DNA of 25,325 nt from Acidobacteriota bacterium (lineage in GTDB: Bacteria; Acidobacteriota; Blastocatellia; Pyrinomonadales; Pyrinomonadaceae): positions 1-25,325 of the forward strand of contig JAEZIT010000041.1 in the NCBI GenBank assembly GCA_023436495.1. Direction: 5' to 3'. Shown here piece by piece: positions 17,542 through 24,430 of the stretch. Both the position numbers and the translations under genes were made by a program. The notes beneath the pieces are model-generated. The model was not told where the DNA came from. It made no database searches and worked only from the letters and a program-made list of their open reading frames with translations. How positions within the stretch are numbered: position 1 is the first letter of the stretch; the number at the start of each line of letters is the position of its first letter.

Positions 17542-18414
17542 CTATTTGGAAATGCCTGCCCGCAAGCGAAGAAACTCTCTTATCTGCTTTTCCCAGTACG
17601 GCCACGAATGGCGACCGGGAAGCTGGCGATATTCGTGAGCGACCTTTTTACTAACGAGAAGTTCAGCGAATTCGCGATTGGTATTCAATAAAAGATCTTC
17701 AGTTCCGCAGTCGAAATAAATGAACGGAAGTTGCTTTACCCGCTCTTCGGCCAAGCCGCCGGCGATCACGAAAATATCGTTCGCTTTTCGCGTCGGGCTA
17801 TCGTCCGGCCCGTAAACGCTGGCGATCGACGGCCAGGTCTTCTGCCCTCCGATCCCTCGTTTCGGGGCGTCGAACGCGCCGCTGAAGCTGCCGACGAGCG
17901 AGAATAAATGCGGATATTTCAGCCCGAATTTAATCGCACCGTATCCGCCCATCGATAATCCCGCGATCGCCCGATTTTCTCGGCCGCCGGCCGTGCGGAA
18001 TTTCCTGTCGATCTCCGGGATCAGCTCCGTAACGACATAACTTTCGTATTTGTCGTTCGTGACGGTCGCGCTGTCGGTATACCATCCGTCGCCGCCCTCG
18101 GGCGTGACTATGATCACGCCGTCTGCGAGCGTTCCAACTGCCGTCTTTTCCGTCCAATTATCGAAATGGCCGGTCAGGCCGTGAAGCAGATATACGACGG
18201 GAAACCGTGCGGCGGAGTCAGCGTTGTACTGCGGCGGCAGGACCACGCGATACGGCATTTGGCGCGCCATCAATTTGCTCGCAAGCTTTTCGGTACGGAT
18301 CGCGGCGCCTTCCGTTTCGGCTTGGAGAGGCTTCTGCGCGGCCGCCATTCCCGCGGTAAGCAGCACCGCGAGAAGCAGGTAAACAGCCGCGCTTTTCCTA
18401 ATTAAATTAGTCAT
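17542..18414 (-). CDS. Secreted esterase-family alpha/beta hydrolase (esterase D type)
   Basis: The 290-aa protein has a signal peptide (IRKSAAVYLLLAVLLTAGMA, cleavage near AAAQ) and a PF00756-type esterase domain. The block FPVVYLLHGLTGHFDNW, the nucleophile elbow GLSMGGYGA (Ser154), Asp240 in CGTEDLLL and His269 in GRHSWPYW give a complete catalytic triad. Relatives hydrolyse carboxylic esters such as feruloyl or acetyl groups on polysaccharides, S-formylglutathione or mycolates; the substrate here is not clear. Being exported, it more likely attacks extracellular esters. It lies 16 bp behind the zinc-ribbon gene and 38 bp ahead of the peptidase, likely one transcript. Confidence 0.88.
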   Translation of the reverse strand: MTNLIRKSAAVYLLLAVLLTAGMAAAQKPLQAETEGAAIRTEKLASKLMARQMPYRVVLPPQYNADSAARFPVVYLLHGLTGHFDNWTEKTAVGTLADGVIIVTPEGGDGWYTDSATVTNDKYESYVVTELIPEIDRKFRTAGGRENRAIAGLSMGGYGAIKFGLKYPHLFSLVGSFSGAFDAPKRGIGGQKTWPSIASVYGPDDSPTRKANDIFVIAGGLAEERVKQLPFIYFDCGTEDLLLNTNREFAELLVSKKVAHEYRQLPGRHSWPYWEKQIREFLRLRAGISK

Positions 18415-18430
18415 TACAGGCAGTTAGCTC

Positions 18431-18721
18431 TTAGCCAAACAGCTTTCCGAACCAGCCGCTGCCGCCTTCGTCTTTTGCGGCGATCTGAGCGAGTTCACCC
18501 GCGTCGAGCCACACGCCCGAACATCCGTCACAGACGTCGATCTTGATGTTTTCGTATTCGGTTTCATGAAGCGTGCCGTCGCATTTCGGACACTTCATCC
18601 CGAGCGCCTTTGCGTCCTCGCTTTGAACTTTCGCCTTCATTTTCTCGAGCAGTTCCTGCTCTTTGCGTCGAAAATACTCGTTCTCGAGCGCCCGCCCGCG
18701 ATCATCTAGTTCTATCGGCAT
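18431..18721 (-). CDS. TFIIB-type zinc-ribbon protein (zf-TFIIB family)
   Basis: The 96-aa protein has a charged helical N-terminus (to about residue 42), then a four-cysteine zinc ribbon: CPKCDGTL, followed after about 16 residues by CDGCSGVWLDAGELAQI. This is the standard pattern of the bacterial zf-TFIIB family, followed by a short glycine-rich tail ending WFGKLFG. These proteins are small and cytoplasmic, with no firm role known. The AAGGAG upstream is 12 nt from the ATG, farther than usual. It is 16 bp from the esterase gene, but the functions are not obviously linked. Confidence 0.88.
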   Translation of the reverse strand: MPIELDDRGRALENEYFRRKEQELLEKMKAKVQSEDAKALGMKCPKCDGTLHETEYENIKIDVCDGCSGVWLDAGELAQIAAKDEGGSGWFGKLFG

Positions 18722-18807
18722 AAGTTATTGCTCTCCTTGATTCTGAAATTACAGCTTATGCAGAAAAATAACAGACCGCGGCCGCAGATTCAAAATCACC
18801 GATGGTT

Positions 18808-19743
18808 TCAGGCTTCAGTTTTATGAATGGAGCGCATACGCTGGCGGGCCTTTCGCGAGCGTCGGATCGTGTTGCGGCGTTTTAGGTTGGATTCGGCCCA
18901 TGTGGACATCTGCCGCAGCGGATGCCATTCGAGTTCGGCCGAGGGCAAAACTTCGCTCGAAGCGTTTCTAAGGCGCATCGTGCCGAATGCGAGGAGCAGG
19001 ATCACGCCGTTAAAGACGGCGCCGACCAGAATAACGAGCCAGCCGGGTGCAAGCCCCACGTGGGCCCTCTGCATCGCGATCTCCCAAAAACGCTCGCGTT
19101 CTATCATCGATGTCGATGGAATAGGCGACGGATGAATGTAGATCTTCAGCGTCCATGAAACGGCCAAAAGAGCAAAGATCCAAAGGTAGTTCGCACGCAG
19201 CCGCCGTCCGAGAGCTTCCCAGATCGTGATAGTAAAATGCGGCGTCAGCAGATCGGCGGAAATGTGCTCGGCCCATTCCTTGTCAGGCGGCATCGTCCGG
19301 TGCGACAGCATGGGCGCGAAATATCCCGTTTCCAGCACACGGACGCGGTTTGCCCAGACCTCGTAATAACGAAACCGGCGTGCTTCCATAAAAAGAAAGA
19401 TCGTGACGAGTATCGTATTGATCGGAATAGCAAAATGCGGGTTATCGGGCGAACTAAAAACGAACGACAGCGTCGCGCCGGCGGTGATCACGGCCCAGTT
19501 CGTCGTTGCATCCAGCCGGTTGCGCCAGATATTCGAACGCTGTATCTCGCCGCGGTAAAAATGCACCATCGCGGTGTTGAATTCACCGGGCGCAAGCTTT
19601 TGCGCGATAGTTACGGGCGTGGTCGCAGGCTTCTGCGCACGCTGGCGCACCTCATCGGCAAATGCACGAAACGTTTGCGGTGCGTGTGTTGTGTGAATTT
19701 CTTCGTCGGCCGGTTGCGAACCGAGCCGAACCTCGTCGTTCAT
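18808..19743 (-). CDS. DUF2270 family integral membrane protein
   Basis: The 311-aa protein matches DUF2270 by its central motif NTAMVHFYRGEIQRSNIWRN followed by RLDATTNWAVITAGATLSF, and by EARRFRYYEVWANRVRVLE. Membrane segments lie at about 83-99, 107-120, 188-204 and 243-268. The first 50 residues are polar, and the C-terminal 45 are strongly basic (KRRNTIRRSRKARQRMR), so the ends probably face the cytoplasm and the tail may bind nucleic acid or phospholipid. Function is unknown. It starts at ATG 19743, divergent from tadA across 146 bp. Confidence 0.85.
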   Translation of the reverse strand: MNDEVRLGSQPADEEIHTTHAPQTFRAFADEVRQRAQKPATTPVTIAQKLAPGEFNTAMVHFYRGEIQRSNIWRNRLDATTNWAVITAGATLSFVFSSPDNPHFAIPINTILVTIFLFMEARRFRYYEVWANRVRVLETGYFAPMLSHRTMPPDKEWAEHISADLLTPHFTITIWEALGRRLRANYLWIFALLAVSWTLKIYIHPSPIPSTSMIERERFWEIAMQRAHVGLAPGWLVILVGAVFNGVILLLAFGTMRLRNASSEVLPSAELEWHPLRQMSTWAESNLKRRNTIRRSRKARQRMRSIHKTEA

Positions 19744-19851
19744 AAGACGTTAAGGGCAAGCGGGGGAGGCTTCGAACAACCGCCTCACTACAAAAAAGAT
19801 GTATCACTTATGCAGTTGAGATGCAAGGAATTTTCGTGCACGGGATGCGCT

Positions 19852-19881
19852 TTGTCCGCCGCAGCCGCGATAGGATAAAAT
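19852..19881 (+). promoter_or_regulatory. Promoter of tadA
   Basis: TTGTCC (19852-19857) and TAAAAT (19876-19881) are spaced by 18 bp. Only 8 nt separate the -10 box from the tadA ATG at 19890, so the transcript would start at, or one or two bases before, the start codon. This favours a leaderless message and supports the short start over the one at 19821, which would lie upstream of the promoter. Confidence 0.5.
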
Positions 19882-19889
19882 CGGTTGCG

Positions 19890-20378
19890 ATGTTGAGCGT
19901 GGATGAGAAATGGATGACCGCTGCGATAGACTGCGCGCGTGCGGCGGCGGATCTCGGCGAGGTCCCTATCGGCGCGTGCATCGTCGGTGAGAATGGTGAA
20001 TTGCTTGCGGAGGCATTCAACCGCACCATCGCCGACAACGACCCGACGGCCCATGCCGAAATACTTGCAATCAGAGCCGCAGCCGCAAAGATCGAAAATT
20101 ACCGCCTGACGGGATCAACGCTTTATACGACGATCGAGCCGTGTGTCATGTGCGCCGGCGCTCTCGTAAATTCGCGTATCAATCGGCTGGTCTTCGGCTC
20201 GCGTGACGAGCGCTTCGGCGCCGTGGAAACGCTTTACCGCATCTGCGACGACGAACGGCTGAACCATCGGATGGAGATCACGTCGGGTGTCCTCGCTGAA
20301 CCTTGCCGCCGTTTGATGCAGGATTTCTTCCGGCAAAGACGTGCCGAGCAGCGACGACCGGAGACCGATAAATTATAA
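19890..20378 (+). CDS. tadA: tRNA-adenosine deaminase
   Basis: TadA converts A34 to inosine in the wobble position of tRNA-Arg(ACG). The 162-aa product (start MLSVDEKWM at 19890) has the cytidine-deaminase zinc site His55-Ala-Glu57 (TAHAEILAIR) and PCVMC with Cys85 and Cys88, plus the family's GEVPIGACIV and NxxxxxxDPTAHAE blocks. A longer frame from 19821 adds 23 basic residues not found in the family and starts ahead of the promoter. Length agrees with E. coli TadA (about 167). It is followed by two tRNA-Ser genes, the SRP RNA and dnaX, a context also seen in Firmicutes. Confidence 0.94.
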   Translation: MLSVDEKWMTAAIDCARAAADLGEVPIGACIVGENGELLAEAFNRTIADNDPTAHAEILAIRAAAAKIENYRLTGSTLYTTIEPCVMCAGALVNSRINRLVFGSRDERFGAVETLYRICDDERLNHRMEITSGVLAEPCRRLMQDFFRQRRAEQRRPETDKL

Positions 20379-20392
20379 CCCGCTCGGGCCAC

Positions 20393-20422
20393 TTGAGTTT
20401 TTTCGAATGAAAACGGTAGAAT
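20393..20422 (+). promoter_or_regulatory. Promoter of the tRNA-Ser genes
   Basis: TTGAGT (20393-20398) and TAGAAT (20417-20422), 18 bp apart, place the transcript start near 20430, four bases before the first tRNA. It is one of the best sigma-70-like matches in the window. It may drive both tRNAs and possibly the SRP RNA behind them. Confidence 0.6.
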
Positions 20423-20433
20423 CAAAGATTCGC

Positions 20434-20523
<90 letters not shown>

Positions 20524-20535
20524 TACAAATTATTT

Positions 20536-20626
20536 GGAAAGGTGCAAGAGTGGTTGAATTGGCAGCATTGGAAATGCTGTGAACCTCAAAAGGGTTCCGT
20601 GGGTTCGAATCCCACCCTTTCCGCCA
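20536..20626 (+). tRNA. tRNA-Ser (anticodon GGA)
   Basis: Acceptor arms GGAAAGG and CCTTTCC, discriminator G and encoded CCA (20624-20626). The anticodon stem CAGCA/TGCTG holds loop TTGGAAA, so the anticodon is GGA, reading UCC and UCU. The variable arm GAACC-TCAAAA-GGTTC and the T arm are complete. It follows the first tRNA-Ser by 12 bp, so they are cotranscribed. The two share D and T arms but differ in the anticodon and variable arms. Confidence 0.96.
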
Positions 20627-20649
20627 GACGATCGCGGAACTGTTATTGA

Positions 20650-20679
20650 AGAACTCAGGTCACAAAAGATCTGAGTTCT
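20650..20679 (+). terminator. Stem-loop after the tRNA-Ser pair, possible terminator or processing signal
   Basis: AGAACTCAG (20650-20658) and CTGAGTTCT (20671-20679) form a perfect 9-bp stem with a 12-nt loop. It lies 24 bp after the second tRNA and 27 bp before the SRP RNA. The following bases (GCTTTG) are only weakly U-rich, so it may be a leaky terminator or an RNase processing site instead. Confidence 0.45.
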
Positions 20680-20705
20680 GCTTTGTAAGAACCGCAATCG
20701 CATAT

Positions 20706-20808
20706 GGCTTCAGGCTCCGCACAAGGTTTGAGTTGTGAACTCCGCTAGGCTGGGAACAGAGCAACGGTAGCAATTTCAGCCTGTGTTGCGGGAAAGTCTG
20801 GAGCCACC
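20706..20808 (+). ncRNA. ffs: Signal recognition particle RNA (bacterial small SRP RNA, 4.5S type)
   Basis: This RNA forms the core of the signal recognition particle with Ffh and targets membrane proteins cotranslationally. Folding by hand gives an 11-bp closing helix GGCTTCAGGCT (20706-20716) with AGTCTGGAGCC (20795-20805), then CCGCA/TGCGG, and an apical domain IV. The apical part is CCG-CTAGG-CTG-GGAA-CAG-AGCAA-CGG: a GGAA tetraloop at 20753-20756, a 3-bp stem, and the symmetric loop with AGCA on its 3' side, the Ffh-binding signature. The 5' loop reads CTAGG where E. coli has UCAGG. The trailing GTGTTGCGGG resembles GTGTGCCGGG of known SRP RNAs. Its place between tRNA-Ser and dnaX matches the scr locus of Bacillus. 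A T5 run at 20812 may end it. Confidence 0.88.
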
Positions 20809-20854
20809 AACTTTTTAAATAGCCGTTCGCCCGCTCCAAATACGGCTTCGCCTC

Positions 20855-20883
20855 TTCTCAAATCTACGAGTTGCGGTTAAAAT
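20855..20883 (+). promoter_or_regulatory. Promoter of dnaX
   Basis: TTCTCA (20855-20860) and TAAAAT (20878-20883) are spaced by 17 bp. The -10 box ends 9 nt before the dnaX ATG, so transcription would start at or just before the start codon and the message would be leaderless or nearly so. There is also no ribosome-binding site in front of dnaX. Confidence 0.5.
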
Positions 20884-20892
20884 CTATCCCGA

Positions 20893-22686
20893 ATGTCCTA
20901 TCAGGTAATTGCAAGAAAATGGCGTCCGCAGTCGTTCGAAGAGGTCACGGGCCAGGAAGTGATCACTCACACGCTCCGAAACGCGATCGAGCACGACCGC
21001 CTTCATCACGCGTATCTGTTTTCGGGCGCACGCGGCGTCGGAAAAACCACGACCGCGCGCCTGCTTGCAAAGGCCCTGAATTGTCATAAGACGGAAAAGC
21101 CGAATCTTACGCCGTGTCGTGTTGGCGATGCGGATATCTGCCCTTCATGCCTGGAAATTTCAGAAAGCCGTTCGATGGACGTGCTCGAGATCGACGCAGC
21201 CTCGCACACCGGCATCGAGAACGTTCGCGAAACCATCATCGATAGCATAAATATCAATCCGGCCCGCGACCGTTACAAGGTCTTCATCATTGACGAGGTG
21301 CATCAGCTTTCGCGGTCTGCATTCAATGCGCTGCTGAAAACGCTCGAAGAACCGCCGTCGAACGTCGTCTTTGTGATGGCGACGACAGAGCTGCACAAGG
21401 TTCCCGATACGATCCTGTCGCGATGCCAGGAATTTCAGTTCCGGACGATCCCGATCTCAAAGATCTTTGCACGGCTCAAAACCATCGCCGAAGCAGAAAA
21501 GATCGACATTTCCGACGATGCACTTCGCGAGATCGCCCGATCGGGCGAAGGTTCGATGCGCGATGCTCAATCGAATTTCGATCAGGTCATAAGCTTTTCC
21601 GGCGACCGGATCGAGGTGGATGACGTTGTCGATGCTCTCGGTTTCGCAAGCATAGACATGATGGCAAGCGTTGTCCGGGCGATAGCCGGGCGCGATCCCA
21701 AGGCTATACTCGGCGTTGCGGAAGACCTAATTGTTCGCGGCCAGGACCTTCGCAACTTCTGCCGCGACCTGCTGTCGATATTCCGCGACCTGCTTGTTTT
21801 TAAGGTCGCAAGCGATTCCGAACAGCTTTTCGAAGGTTCGATGCTCGGCCGTGACGTCTTGAAGGAACTGTCCGATCCGTTCTCCGAATCCGACCTGCTG
21901 CGATTCTTCAATTCACTTGGGGAAACCGAAACCAAGCTAAAGGACGCGACACAGACGCGATATACGTTTGAGATCGGCCTAATGAAGCTAGTCGAAATCG
22001 GCAGGCTGAAAGACATCGAAGGAATTCTCGGGCGTTTGTCCGCCCTTGAGAAAGGCGGTTCCTCAGCCGCATCCGGTACCGCTTCTGAGAATTCGGCCGC
22101 CGCGGAAAAAAAAACTCTAGTTTCTGAAGAACCTCTCGAAAATAAGCGTTCTGCGCCGACTCCGGCTGCCATATCGCCCGATCCGCCACTCGTTCCACGA
22201 GTTCCGGAGTCCCTAAAACCCGCATTCGAACCGCCGAGTTCCGTGTCGGTGTCGCCTGCTGCGATCATCGAAGCGATGCCCGTCCGTCTGCCGCCGATCC
22301 CGTCGGAAGAGCTTGAACATATCGAAGACAAATGGCTCGATCAAGCGTTTGAAATGCGTTTGATGGAAACGGGCGATGACCTCGCACCTATTCCTGGGGC
22401 CGCGAAATTTGCCGAGGCACTCGTTGGTTCGGCCGCTGCCGTTGTAGCAGAACAAGCGAACGGGTCCGCCGCGGCGGTTGCTCCCGCCATCGATATCGCG
22501 GCGTATATGCCGGCCTACGAAGAGGTTCAGGACGGCGAGATCCCCGAATTACCGGCCGGCGCGACCGAAGAACAGCTACTGACGTACGCCGAGCGCCACC
22601 CGGCGGTCCAGCGTGCGCTCCGCATATTTCGAGCGAAGATCATCGACGTTAAACCCGCCAGTAACAATACGGAACCTGCAAACTAG
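20893..22686 (+). CDS. dnaX: DNA polymerase III subunit tau/gamma (clamp loader ATPase)
   Basis: DnaX drives the sliding-clamp loader of the replicative polymerase. The 597-aa product has Walker A GARGVGKT (45-52), the zinc module Cys64/75/83/86, Walker B FIIDEVHQLS (131-140), sensor 1 MATTE (162-166) and the SRC arginine finger (Arg177), then the lid and oligomerisation domains to about residue 375. From about 385 the sequence becomes rich in Ala, Pro, Glu and Ser, a linker typical of tau, followed by a short conserved-looking C-terminal region (to ITDVKPAS-like end). A run of nine A at codons 405-408 could cause slippage and give a short gamma form. The start MSYQVIARKWRPQSF is the family's standard beginning. 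There is no ribosome site; a -10 box sits 9 nt upstream. Confidence 0.96.
   Translation: MSYQVIARKWRPQSFEEVTGQEVITHTLRNAIEHDRLHHAYLFSGARGVGKTTTARLLAKALNCHKTEKPNLTPCRVGDADICPSCLEISESRSMDVLEIDAASHTGIENVRETIIDSININPARDRYKVFIIDEVHQLSRSAFNALLKTLEEPPSNVVFVMATTELHKVPDTILSRCQEFQFRTIPISKIFARLKTIAEAEKIDISDDALREIARSGEGSMRDAQSNFDQVISFSGDRIEVDDVVDALGFASIDMMASVVRAIAGRDPKAILGVAEDLIVRGQDLRNFCRDLLSIFRDLLVFKVASDSEQLFEGSMLGRDVLKELSDPFSESDLLRFFNSLGETETKLKDATQTRYTFEIGLMKLVEIGRLKDIEGILGRLSALEKGGSSAASGTASENSAAAEKKTLVSEEPLENKRSAPTPAAISPDPPLVPRVPESLKPAFEPPSSVSVSPAAIIEAMPVRLPPIPSEELEHIEDKWLDQAFEMRLMETGDDLAPIPGAAKFAEALVGSAAAVVAEQANGSAAAVAPAIDIAAYMPAYEEVQDGEIPELPAGATEEQLLTYAERHPAVQRALRIFRAKIIDVKPASNNTEPAN
22106..22114 (+). 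promoter_or_regulatory. A9 slippage site within dnaX
   Basis: Nine consecutive A follow GG inside codons 405-408 (GAA AAA AAA ACT). Loss of one A puts CTC TAG next, ending the protein after about 408 residues; gain of one A, or a -1 ribosomal shift, reads AAC TCT AGT TTC TGA, ending after about 411. Both products would keep the ATPase and oligomerisation domains and lose the tau tail. Thermus dnaX uses transcriptional slippage at an A9 run in the same way. Confidence 0.6.
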
Positions 22687-22731
22687 AACTTTCGTATTTT
22701 AAGAATATTTGGCAAAATCATTTCAACCGAA

Positions 22732-23616
22732 ATGAATAAAGCAATTACGCGGGTGAAAATTCGATCCATGGTCATCGTGCTGGCGATATTTCTGGCCGCG
22801 TCAGCTTCTTATTCCCAAAATTCACAGCCTTTTTCGATAAATACTTCGCCGCTGCCCGCGCCGACCGGTCACGTCAATGATTACGCGGGCGTGATCGATG
22901 CCGCGACAAAACAGCGGCTCGAAACGCGTCTAAGGCAATTCAAGGAACAGACAAACCCGCAGGTCGAGCTTGCCGTCGCGGTCGTGAATACGACAGGCGA
23001 ACGGCCCATATTCGATTATTCATTGGCGGTCGCGCGCGGGTGGGGAATCGGTTCGAAGGCCGACGACAACCCCAGCGCACTGCTTTTTGTCGCGATCGAC
23101 GACCGAAAATATTTCACACAGGTCAGCAAGGATCTCGAGGACGAGCTGCCGGACGGCCTTGTCGGCAGCCTTCAGCGGCAATATCTTGTTCCGGAATTCA
23201 AAAAAGGCAATTACGCAAAGGGCATAGAAGATACGGTTGAAGCATATATTCGAACCATCGAACAGCGCTCCAGCGGAGTAGCTTCCACAGCGACGCCGGA
23301 AGCTGTCCAACCCACCGGGTCGAGTCCGTCACCGTGTAATTTTACGCTTTGTATTATAATTGCAGCCGTATTGTTGATCATTATCCTAAGCCGGGGCGGC
23401 GGCAAGAATTCGCGTGACAAGAATGACCGCGACCGCTGGGGCGGCGGCGGTGGGTTCGGCGGAGGAGGAAGTGCCCTGCCTTGGATCATTGGCGGCATTC
23501 TTGGTTCAGGTGGATCGGGCGGCTCATCGAGCGATTGGGGCGGCTCCTCCGGCGGTTGGGGCGGATTTGGCGGCGGCGGCGATTTCGGCGGCGGCGGAGC
23601 AGGCGGAGACTGGTAA
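22732..23616 (+). CDS. TPM-domain (YgcG-like) membrane-anchored protein
   Basis: The 294-aa protein has a signal peptide (RSMVIVLAIFLAASASYSQ), then a TPM domain at about 47-175, recognised by VNDYAGVIDAATKQRLETRL, VELAVAVVNTTGERPIFDYS, ARGWGIGSKADDNPSALLFV and the later LVGSLQRQYLVPEFKKGNYA. A membrane helix follows at about 204-221 (FTLCIIIAAVLLIIILSR), and the last 70 residues are almost pure Gly/Ser/Trp/Phe, as in YgcG/TPM proteins. The TPM domain faces the outside. Relatives act in photosystem II repair (plant TLP18.3), but bacterial roles are unclear. TPM and LemA proteins are often neighbours, as here, with one gene between. Confidence 0.88.
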   Translation: MNKAITRVKIRSMVIVLAIFLAASASYSQNSQPFSINTSPLPAPTGHVNDYAGVIDAATKQRLETRLRQFKEQTNPQVELAVAVVNTTGERPIFDYSLAVARGWGIGSKADDNPSALLFVAIDDRKYFTQVSKDLEDELPDGLVGSLQRQYLVPEFKKGNYAKGIEDTVEAYIRTIEQRSSGVASTATPEAVQPTGSSPSPCNFTLCIIIAAVLLIIILSRGGGKNSRDKNDRDRWGGGGGFGGGGSALPWIIGGILGSGGSGGSSSDWGGSSGGWGGFGGGGDFGGGGAGGDW

Positions 23617-23621
23617 ATACA

Positions 23622-24338
23622 ATGAATCAATTCGACGCATTTATTGACGATCTGAGATCGACCCATGGCAAAAACTTAGCGGCGGTGATTTTGTACGGTT
23701 CGGCGGCTGCGGGCGATTTCATTCCGCGCCAATCGGATTACAATGTGCTGATCGCCCTGCACCGGATCGGGCCGGAAGACCTTCGAAACTCCCATGCGAC
23801 CATCCGCGAATGGCACCGGTTGGGCCAGCCCGTGCCCGTATATTTTACCGTGTCCGAGCTGCAGAATGCCGCCGATGTCTTCCCTATCGAATTTCACCAG
23901 ATGGAAGACGCACGGCGCGTGCTTTACGGCACGGACGTGCTTGCTGGTGTGAAGATATCAGATAAATTTCTGCGTCATCAGGTCGAATACGAGCTTCGCA
24001 GCAAACTCATACTTTTGCGCCGGCAATATATTCCGGCGTCTGCCTCGGTCGAAGGCCTAAAAAGCCTTATGGCCGAAAGCCTTGCAAGCTTTGCCACGCT
24101 TTTCCGGGCAGTTCTGCTGCTGTATTCCATCGATTCGCCGCCCACCAAGCACGAAACGGTCGCGCTTGCCGCAGATCATCTCAAATTGAACGGCGCGGTA
24201 TTTGAGCGGATCTTCAATATTCGAGAAAGAAACGACGACGGGACGATGGACGAAGCCGAGGCGAACCGTCTTTTTGGGGATTATATGGACCAGATCGAAC
24301 GCGTTATCGACGCGGTCGATGCTGCTGAAAGATCGTAA
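23622..24338 (+). CDS. Nucleotidyltransferase-domain protein with altered metal site
   Basis: I start this 238-aa protein at ATG 23622, 5 bp after the TPM gene; the longer frame from 23481 would run antisense-like through the glycine-rich part of that gene. The N-terminus matches the nucleotidyltransferase signature: AAVILYGSAAAGDF with Gly26-Ser27, then QSDYNVLIAL. The usual second aspartate of the D-x-D pair is Asn41 (Asp39-x-Asn41), so metal binding and catalysis may be weak or lost. The remaining 150 residues look helical (SKLILLRRQYIPAS, MAESLASFATLFRAVLLL), like the C-terminal helical domains of kanamycin-type nucleotidyltransferases. Position between TPM and LemA genes suggests cotranscription with the first. 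Confidence 0.72.
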   Translation: MNQFDAFIDDLRSTHGKNLAAVILYGSAAAGDFIPRQSDYNVLIALHRIGPEDLRNSHATIREWHRLGQPVPVYFTVSELQNAADVFPIEFHQMEDARRVLYGTDVLAGVKISDKFLRHQVEYELRSKLILLRRQYIPASASVEGLKSLMAESLASFATLFRAVLLLYSIDSPPTKHETVALAADHLKLNGAVFERIFNIRERNDDGTMDEAEANRLFGDYMDQIERVIDAVDAAERS

Positions 24339-24347
24339 ATTGTGATT

Positions 24348-24395
24348 GTTAATGGTTGATCGTTGATTTATCGCGATTAACAATTAACGATTAAC
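24348..24395 (+). repeat. Long imperfect palindrome of TTAAC-like units before lemA
   Basis: Two 20-base arms (24348-24367 and 24376-24395) are inverted copies matching at 16 of 20 positions. In RNA two of the mismatches become G-U pairs, giving a stem with 18 of 20 pairs and an 8-nt loop TTATCGCG. The right arm is a run of ATTAAC-type units that goes on to 24410 or so. It ends just before the lemA ribosome-binding site. There is no U-run directly after, so a terminator is less likely than a regulatory, processing or repeat structure. Confidence 0.6.
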
Positions 24396-24430
24396 GGCTA
24401 ACAATCTAACTATTTATGAGGAGAAGAACC

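Noticed and set aside
20760..20767. An AACG loop reading of the SRP RNA apex
   Set aside because: My first fold used GC-AACG-GT with a two-pair stem; shifting to CTG-GGAA-CAG gives the canonical tetraloop and Ffh site, so the first fold was dropped.
21582..22331. 249-aa minus-strand frame rich in Ser and Arg
   Set aside because: It lies wholly inside dnaX, has low complexity and no domain, and arises from codon bias of the real gene.
23211..23666. Proline-rich minus-strand frame
   Set aside because: It is the antisense of the glycine-rich C-terminus of the TPM protein (GGC/GGN codons read back as proline).
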